Assembly (NCBI GenBank): GCA_009684525.1
Contig: WKKR01000004.1
Location: 62,001-126,000, forward strand
Direction of reading: 5' to 3'
DNA: 64,000 bases
DNA from: Geobacter sp.
GTDB taxonomy: Bacteria; Desulfobacterota; Desulfuromonadia; Geobacterales; DSM-12255
Part shown: positions 61,601 to 64,000 of the stretch, piece after piece
Layout: every line of letters starts with the position of its first letter
Position numbering within the stretch: position 1 is the first letter of the stretch
Notes under the pieces: model-generated
Told to the model about the DNA's origin: nothing
The model's database searches: none
Seen by the model: only the letters and a program-made list of their open reading frames with translations
Translations under genes and position numbers: made by a program

Positions 61601-62222
61601 TGTGGCCTCTCCTGACATCCGCCATGGCAGCCGTTGCCGAGAAGGTCTCGGTCTCGGGATCGAAGATCTCTGCCGCGGCGACATAGCTGTTGTCGTTGAC
61701 GCCGCCGGCAATCAACACCTTGCCGCTGGGAAGAAGGGTACTCGTATGGCCGACCCTGCCGATGGTGGTGTCCGTTGTGGGATTGAAGGTTCCCTGCACC
61801 GGATCGAAGATCTCGGCGGTATTGACGGTAGCAGTGCCGTTTCTCCCCCCCAGGATCAGCACCTTGCCGTTTGCCAAAAGCGTGGCGGTATGATCCATGC
61901 GGGCCGCAACCATGTTGCGGGTCGGGGTGATGCTACCGCTTTCCGGGTCGAAGATCTCGGCGGTCCGCAGGCACGAGGCATCGTTGTAGCCTCCGGCGAT
62001 CAGGACCTTGCCATTGGGGAGCAGCGTGACGCTGTGACCGTAGCGGGTCGATCCCATCTCGGCCATGTGGGAAAACGTCTTGGCAGGGGCTTGGGGTGTA
62101 GGGAGACCGCAGAAGATGGTCGCACTGATCAGCACCAGCCGCAGCATTACCGAAAACCGGCTGCGCCACCCTGCATTGCCATAGCCCCGCCTCATGCGGC
62201 AGACGTGATTCCCGTCACTCAT
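55638..62222 (-). CDS. Giant secreted kelch plus InlB-B-type repeat protein
   Basis: The 2194-residue protein has an N-terminal export signal (VMLRLVLISATIFCGL). Seven kelch-like blades (each GHSVTLLPNGKVLIAGG-type followed by TAEIFDP) would close a beta-propeller, and a Cys-containing linker follows. Then 23 tandem ~74-residue repeats occur (ITATAGLNGSIDPAG, TITPAAGFKVADVLVDGV, NHTIAASFTP) of the divergent InlB B-repeat (Flg_new_2) type. No sorting signal or membrane anchor is seen at the C-terminus. ATG 62222 has AAGGAGGG 10 nt upstream. Likely an adhesin or extracellular matrix protein; ligand unknown. Long open frames on the other strand here are shadows of the repeats. Confidence 0.93.
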   Translation of the reverse strand: MSDGNHVCRMRRGYGNAGWRSRFSVMLRLVLISATIFCGLPTPQAPAKTFSHMAEMGSTRYGHSVTLLPNGKVLIAGGYNDASCLRTAEIFDPESGSITPTRNMVAARMDHTATLLANGKVLILGGRNGTATVNTAEIFDPVQGTFNPTTDTTIGRVGHTSTLLPSGKVLIAGGVNDNSYVAAAEIFDPETETFSATAAMADVRRGHSATAMTNGKVLIAGGMKGNAYVSNAEIFDPVTRTFTAAAPMQSARVAHTATLLSDGRVLIAGGRNGSAIVNSAEIFDPAMGTFAATTGMNSERDDHTATLMPDGTVLIAGGRDARGYLDTAEVFEPESGSFIPTSNMTSIREIHAAILLPNSKVLIAGGWNGFSAAGSAEIFDPEYVCSIFKLSLNTVGKGEGTVRFSPGRSCSGSCSQFFRSGTEVTLSPVLDNNTSFLGWSGCDAVSGTDCFVTMTNNKRVKLKTTECEQDDGKDTYLITASAGPHGCISPSGQTPVVRGANQTFTIASDPGYHVEQVLIDGRRDMGPLTSFTFTKVKKPHTISATFALNDAITITAQAVEHGSISPSGEVAVAIGDSKSFTILPAAGYQVADVLVDGISVGAVSTYSFTNLTANHTISASFTPIVYSITTTAGLNGSIDPAGVVSVNSGSGFACTITPAAGFKVADVLVDNASVGAVTSYTIAAVTANHTIAASFTPIVYSITATAGLNGSIDPAGVSSINSGAAQSYTITPAVGYKVADVLVDGVSVGAVSTYGFTNVQANHTIAASFTSIVYTITATAGLNGSIDPAGVASVNSGAGQDYTITPTAGFKVADVLVDGVSVGAVSTYGFTGVTTNHTISASFTPIVYNITATAGSNGSIDPAGAASVNSGSGQSYAITPAVGFKVADVLVDGVSVGAVSTYGFTSVTANHTIAASFTPIVYSITATAGLNGSIDPAGVASINSSAAQSYTITPAAGFKVADVLVDGVSVGAVTSYNFDNVITNHTIAVSFTPIVYSITAVAGLNGSIDPAGIASVNSGAGQNYTITPAAGFKVADVLVDGVSVGAVTGYSFDNVTTNHTISASFTPIVYSITATAGANGSIDPVGMASVTSGGSQNYTITPAAGFKVADVLVDGVSVGAVSTYGFTGVTANHTISAGFTPIVYTITATAGVNGSIDPAGAASVNSGGSQSYTITPDQGYKVADVLVDAASVGKVTSYSFGNVTANHTITASFTPLILNEDFFIITATAGANGTIAPAGDMAVLKGNDSPLITITPAAGYKVANVLVDGASKGAITSYSFAAVTANHAITASFTPQLYAITPIQAANGSITPTGTVYVGYGGSRYCTITPAAGYHIADVLVDGVSVGVVTSYTFTGVSSDHTITAVFAENPSIVITATAGANGSISPAGDVTVVSGTSPTFTMTPAPGFRVANVVVDGVSKGAVTSYTFTKVTAVAHTIGVTFTEDVYTITASAGLNGSISPVGAVTVARGGDSPTYTITPAEGYKVANVLVDGVSKGAITSYTFTGVTANHTIAVTFTQLVYAITPEVGPNGSMTPAITVYVNYNGSRYCTITPDPGYHVTDVLVDGVSVGAVTTYTFTSVMADHTISVTFAPNQPVTITATAGANGTISPVGNITVLSGSSPTFIMTPAAGYRVADILVDGVSKGAANSYTFGNVSATNHTISVSFMLDVYTITATAGLNGSIDPAGVVTLARGGSQTFTITPAAGYKVASVLVDGVSKGAVTTYTIGNIDAYHTIAASFTPVVYALTTTSGANGSVSPAGTVYVNSGSSRYCTITPDPGYYIVDVLVDGASVGPVTSYTFTNVTADHTLSATFAQNPVITITSTAGPNGTISPMGTLEVVSGTSPTYTISASAGYRVGDVVVDGVSKGALASYTFSNVSATNHAISASFVEDAYTITATAGANGTIAPAGATSVVRGSDSPLFVITPAVGYKVSTVLVDGISRGALTSYQFTNVTANHTIAVTFTPINYAITPIQAANGTITPTNTVYVNYGASRYCTITPAAGYHVADVLVDGVSVGAVTSYTFTNVTSDHTITAVFGENLAVTITASAGANGSISPAGDVSVLSGTSPTFTMIPAAGYRVADVTIDGVSKGALASYTFTKVSAPHAIGVTFMPDVYTITATAGANGSIDPGGDITVNSGDSVTFTFTPAPGYKVLNVAVDGVYIGEMGSYTFANIDANHTITPSFALIP

Positions 62223-62617
62223 AGTCCTGTTCCCTCCTTCGACACCCTGCACAATTTTAATGAAACACCTGCATGGAGGTGAACCGCTACGCAATGTTTA
62301 TGCCCTGGCGGTAAAATCTGCTAACTTTGCCAAATAGCGAATGAATAATGGACATGGAATTCCGCACCCTTCGTACGATTATGCCCCGGACAACACCGTC
62401 ACGGGAGCGAACATCATACTAAAGTGTTACATCCGGGTGCCATGTCAAATCACGTGCAGGGATGAGATTCTGACAGGCATTTCATAACGGTTTCCTGAAG
62501 ATAAACAGTCATTACCGTCATTAGATATATCTATACTTCTGACAGACCGTTGATTTCCTCTCCGGCAGAAGCAACGTGACCAACAGACCGGAATCTCAAA
62601 GGAAGCGGGAAACGGTA
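62223..62617. other. Divergent intergenic region
   Basis: About 395 bases between the giant gene and the riboswitch-controlled gene. No gene is supported. It must hold the promoter of the giant gene on the minus strand, but no clear consensus pair is visible. Confidence 0.5.
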
Positions 62618-62646
62618 TTGACAAAGGGATCATTTTCAGGAAAATA
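62618..62646 (+). promoter_or_regulatory. Possible promoter of the riboswitch transcript
   Basis: TTGACA (62618-62623), 17-nt spacer, AAAATA (62641-62646). The -35 is perfect and the -10 weak; the start would fall about 20 nt before the aptamer. Confidence 0.5.
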
Positions 62647-62673
62647 GGGCAAAACTAGTTGTTCTGATTGATA

Positions 62674-62750
62674 GACGACACTACTCAACCATCCGCGAGG
62701 ATGGGGCGGAAAGCCCATTGGGTCTCACCGAGACAGCCGGGTTGCCGAAA
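62674..62750 (+). ncRNA. GEMM-I riboswitch (cyclic dinucleotide), Geobacter-type
   Basis: P2 is CCATCC-GCGA-GGATGG (62689-62704) with a GNRA tetraloop. The conserved GGGGCGGAAAGCCC follows, then a P3-like stem GTCTC/GAGAC (62722-62734), and the GEMM-I 3' signature AGCCGGGTTGCCGAAA (62735-62750). This is the layout of Geobacter GEMM-I aptamers, many of which prefer cyclic AMP-GMP over cyclic di-GMP. The 5' strand (CTACTCAACC) departs from the usual GGGCAAACC, so ligand choice cannot be settled by eye. Confidence 0.85.
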
Positions 62751-62780
62751 TATCATATTTGGCGACCCGGCTGTTTTTTG
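62735..62780 (+). terminator. Riboswitch expression platform terminator
   Basis: AGCCGGGTTGCC (62735-62746, the aptamer 3' strand) pairs with GGCGACCCGGCT (62761-62772; 12 bp with one G-U), followed by G and six T. Ligand binding to the aptamer would hide the left arm and allow read-through: an ON switch. Confidence 0.82.
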
Positions 62781-62810
62781 TCCGGTCGCGGAAAGGGGGA
62801 ATAGCGGACC

Positions 62811-63125
62811 ATGCGCACAACACTACTCATCATTATTGCGGCCCTATTCTTCGTCGCACTCTGTTCAGCGGATAATGCCATCAAAGAGGGGGGCAAGGAG
62901 GTCGGCCAAGGATTCAAGACCATCGGCACGGAGACCGGCAAGGCATTCAAGGAAGGGGGCAAGGAGATTGGCCAGGGATTCAAGAAGATGGGCAAGGAGA
63001 CCGGGCAGGCGGCAAAAAAGAGTGGCAGGACCGTCGGTGAATGGTTCCGGGAGACCGGGCAGAAGACCGGCGCCGCGTTCAGAAAGATGGGGCAGGACAT
63101 CAAGAGGTTCTTCGGCCGTGAGTGA
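62811..63125 (+). CDS. Small exported repetitive amphipathic protein under riboswitch control
   Basis: The 104-residue product has a signal peptide (LLIIIAALFFVALCSA) and a mature part made of about six imperfect 11-16-residue units rich in Lys and Gly: KEGGKEVGQGFKTIGTE, KEGGKEIGQGFKKMGKET, then GEWFRETGQKTGAAF. The 11-residue-like periodicity with regular hydrophobic positions suggests an amphipathic helix, perhaps membrane- or surface-associated. I know no name for it. It is the only gene behind the GEMM-I riboswitch. GGGGGA lies 11 nt before the ATG. Confidence 0.85.
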   Translation: MRTTLLIIIAALFFVALCSADNAIKEGGKEVGQGFKTIGTETGKAFKEGGKEIGQGFKKMGKETGQAAKKSGRTVGEWFRETGQKTGAAFRKMGQDIKRFFGRE

Positions 63126-63399
63126 CCCGCGAGAGCACTCTGCAGCTCATGCGATCCTTGTCGTCCCGGACCTGCTGTCACCCAGCTTCGTTGCGGCGCC
63201 CCGGCAGGGTCTTGCCCTGCCCGCAGCGACTCGACTGGCCAGGCACCAGAACTCCCCGCTCTTTCTGCGACGGATTCACCATGCGGAATACTAGTATTTG
63301 ACTTTAGACAGCGAAACTGGTTCTATGCTTTACACACGCAGCAGATATCGGAGCGGGCATCGCCTATCCTGACGACGATGCCGGAAAGACTGGAAACAG

Positions 63400-63729
63400 A
63401 TGGGAAAACAGCTGTACGTGACCAACATATCGTTTCGGGCAACAGAGGAAGATATCTGGAAACTCTTCTCCGTGGCCGGCACGGTCAAACACATCAAGAT
63501 GCTCACCGACGACCGGACCGGCAAGTTCAAGGGGTGCGGCTTCGTGGAGATGGCCAATGCCAAGGAGATGAAGGAGGCCATCAACACCCTGGACGATGCA
63601 CTGCTGATCGACCGGGTCATCACGGTCGTGGAGGCGCGTCCGATGCCCCCCAGGGAGCGGACTGCCGCCCCGGTGCCCCGCAGGAGCGGGCCGGGGAATC
63701 GTTCTGGCGGCAGTCGCGGCAAAAAATAA
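63400..63729 (+). CDS. RRM-type RNA-binding protein
   Basis: The 109-residue protein has one RNA recognition motif with RNP2 (KQLYVTNISF, residues 3-12) and RNP1 (KFKGCGFVEM, about 43-52), followed by a Pro/Arg/Gly-rich tail (RRSGPGNRSGGSRGKK). Such small bacterial RRM proteins bind single-stranded RNA and are often induced by cold or stress. A cold-shock gene lies convergently downstream. The start ATG follows the RRM family start; no strong Shine-Dalgarno site is seen (GGAAACAG). The 63126-63399 spacer holds a GGCAGGG/CCCTGCC hairpin and no gene. Confidence 0.93.
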   Translation: MGKQLYVTNISFRATEEDIWKLFSVAGTVKHIKMLTDDRTGKFKGCGFVEMANAKEMKEAINTLDDALLIDRVITVVEARPMPPRERTAAPVPRRSGPGNRSGGSRGKK

Positions 63730-63730
63730 A

Positions 63731-63760
63731 AAAAAGCCCCGGAGCGCTCCGGGGCTTTTT
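63731..63760. terminator. Bidirectional terminator between RRM and cold-shock genes
   Basis: AAAAAGCCCCGGAGC (63731-63745) is followed directly by its exact reverse complement (63746-63760). A- and T-tracts flank both sides, serving both convergent genes. Confidence 0.9.
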
Positions 63761-63790
63761 TCGTGCCTAATGGCGGTTGTAGTTAGATCG

Positions 63791-63997
63791 TTAGATTCTG
63801 GTGACGTTGGCAGCCTGAAGCCCTTTGGGACCCTTAACCACTTCGAACGTTACCCTTTCGCCTTCAGCCAGGGACTTGAAACCTTCACCGGTGATGGCAG
63901 AGAAGTGGACGAATACGTCCTCGCCGTTCTCCTGCTCCAGAAAACCAAACCCCTTGCTGTCGTTGAACCACTTTACTGTTCCCTTTACCACGTACAT
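63791..63997 (-). CDS. Cold-shock domain protein
   Basis: The 68-residue protein is a single cold-shock domain: [20 protein letters not shown] (RNP1) and DVFVHFSAI (RNP2), ending with [20 protein letters not shown]. It binds single-stranded nucleic acid and acts as an RNA chaperone. The ATG is 3 nt from the window edge, so its ribosome site and promoter are outside the view; a family start at [11 protein letters not shown] fits. Which csp paralogue it is cannot be told. Confidence 0.96.
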   Translation of the reverse strand: MYVVKGTVKWFNDSKGFGFLEQENGEDVFVHFSAITGEGFKSLAEGERVTFEVVKGPKGLQAANVTRI

Positions 63998-64000
63998 TCT

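Overview
The window looks like chromosomal DNA of a Geobacter-type bacterium (Desulfuromonadota; inference). The supports are a GC-rich coding style, two multiheme c-type cytochromes, pyruvate carboxylase, a GEMM-I riboswitch whose helices resemble those of Geobacter members, and a LexA operator resembling the form I recall for Geobacter. I see no rRNA or tRNA gene and no CRISPR array.

Layout. 1-5.5 kb (minus strand): an envelope operon pgpH, ybeY, diacylglycerol kinase/PAP2 fusion, corC and lnt (cut by the window edge), behind a good sigma-70 promoter. 5.7-15.2 kb: housekeeping metabolism (enolase, NAD salvage pncB-pncA, DAHP synthase, a GT-C-like membrane protein, serA, trmL). 15.7-24.0 kb: an AT-richer island of same-strand genes separated by attC-like sites, read here as an integron gene-cassette array without an integrase. 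Its genes are a SHOCT lipoprotein, a NYN/LOTUS-like RNase, a DUF4153 membrane protein, a HEPN-like protein, a nuclease plus Rad50-like ABC ATPase pair, and a FosX-type fosfomycin hydrolase. 24-30 kb: pentapeptide, FmdE, flavin reductase, rRNA methyltransferase, Tim44-like and HD proteins, and a RelE/XRE toxin-antitoxin locus with a frameshifted toxin. 30-40.5 kb: pyruvate carboxylase, a periplasmic PPIase, ferritin, a PHP-kinase fusion, a 9-10 heme cytochrome, and a rubrerythrin-like/rubredoxin/Fur oxidative-stress group. 40.5-44.3 kb: a lexA-small ORF-dinB SOS operon, then an Rrf2 regulator and cysK that share a 19-bp operator. 44.5-54 kb: a FecR/LysM protein with a CHASE2 histidine kinase, then PhzF, MsrA, DUF134/IscU-like and nitroreductase genes. 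54-64 kb: a dodecaheme cytochrome, a 2194-residue kelch plus 23-repeat secreted protein, a GEMM-I riboswitch controlling a small repetitive exported protein, an RRM protein and a cold-shock protein.

The most interesting parts are the cassette array with its nuclease/ATPase pair, the riboswitch and its unusual target, the superrepeat architecture of the giant kelch protein, a pair of identical-architecture palindromes at 48.3-48.4 kb, the Rrf2 operator pair, and a dispersed palindromic repeat family present as two inverted copies 46 kb apart.
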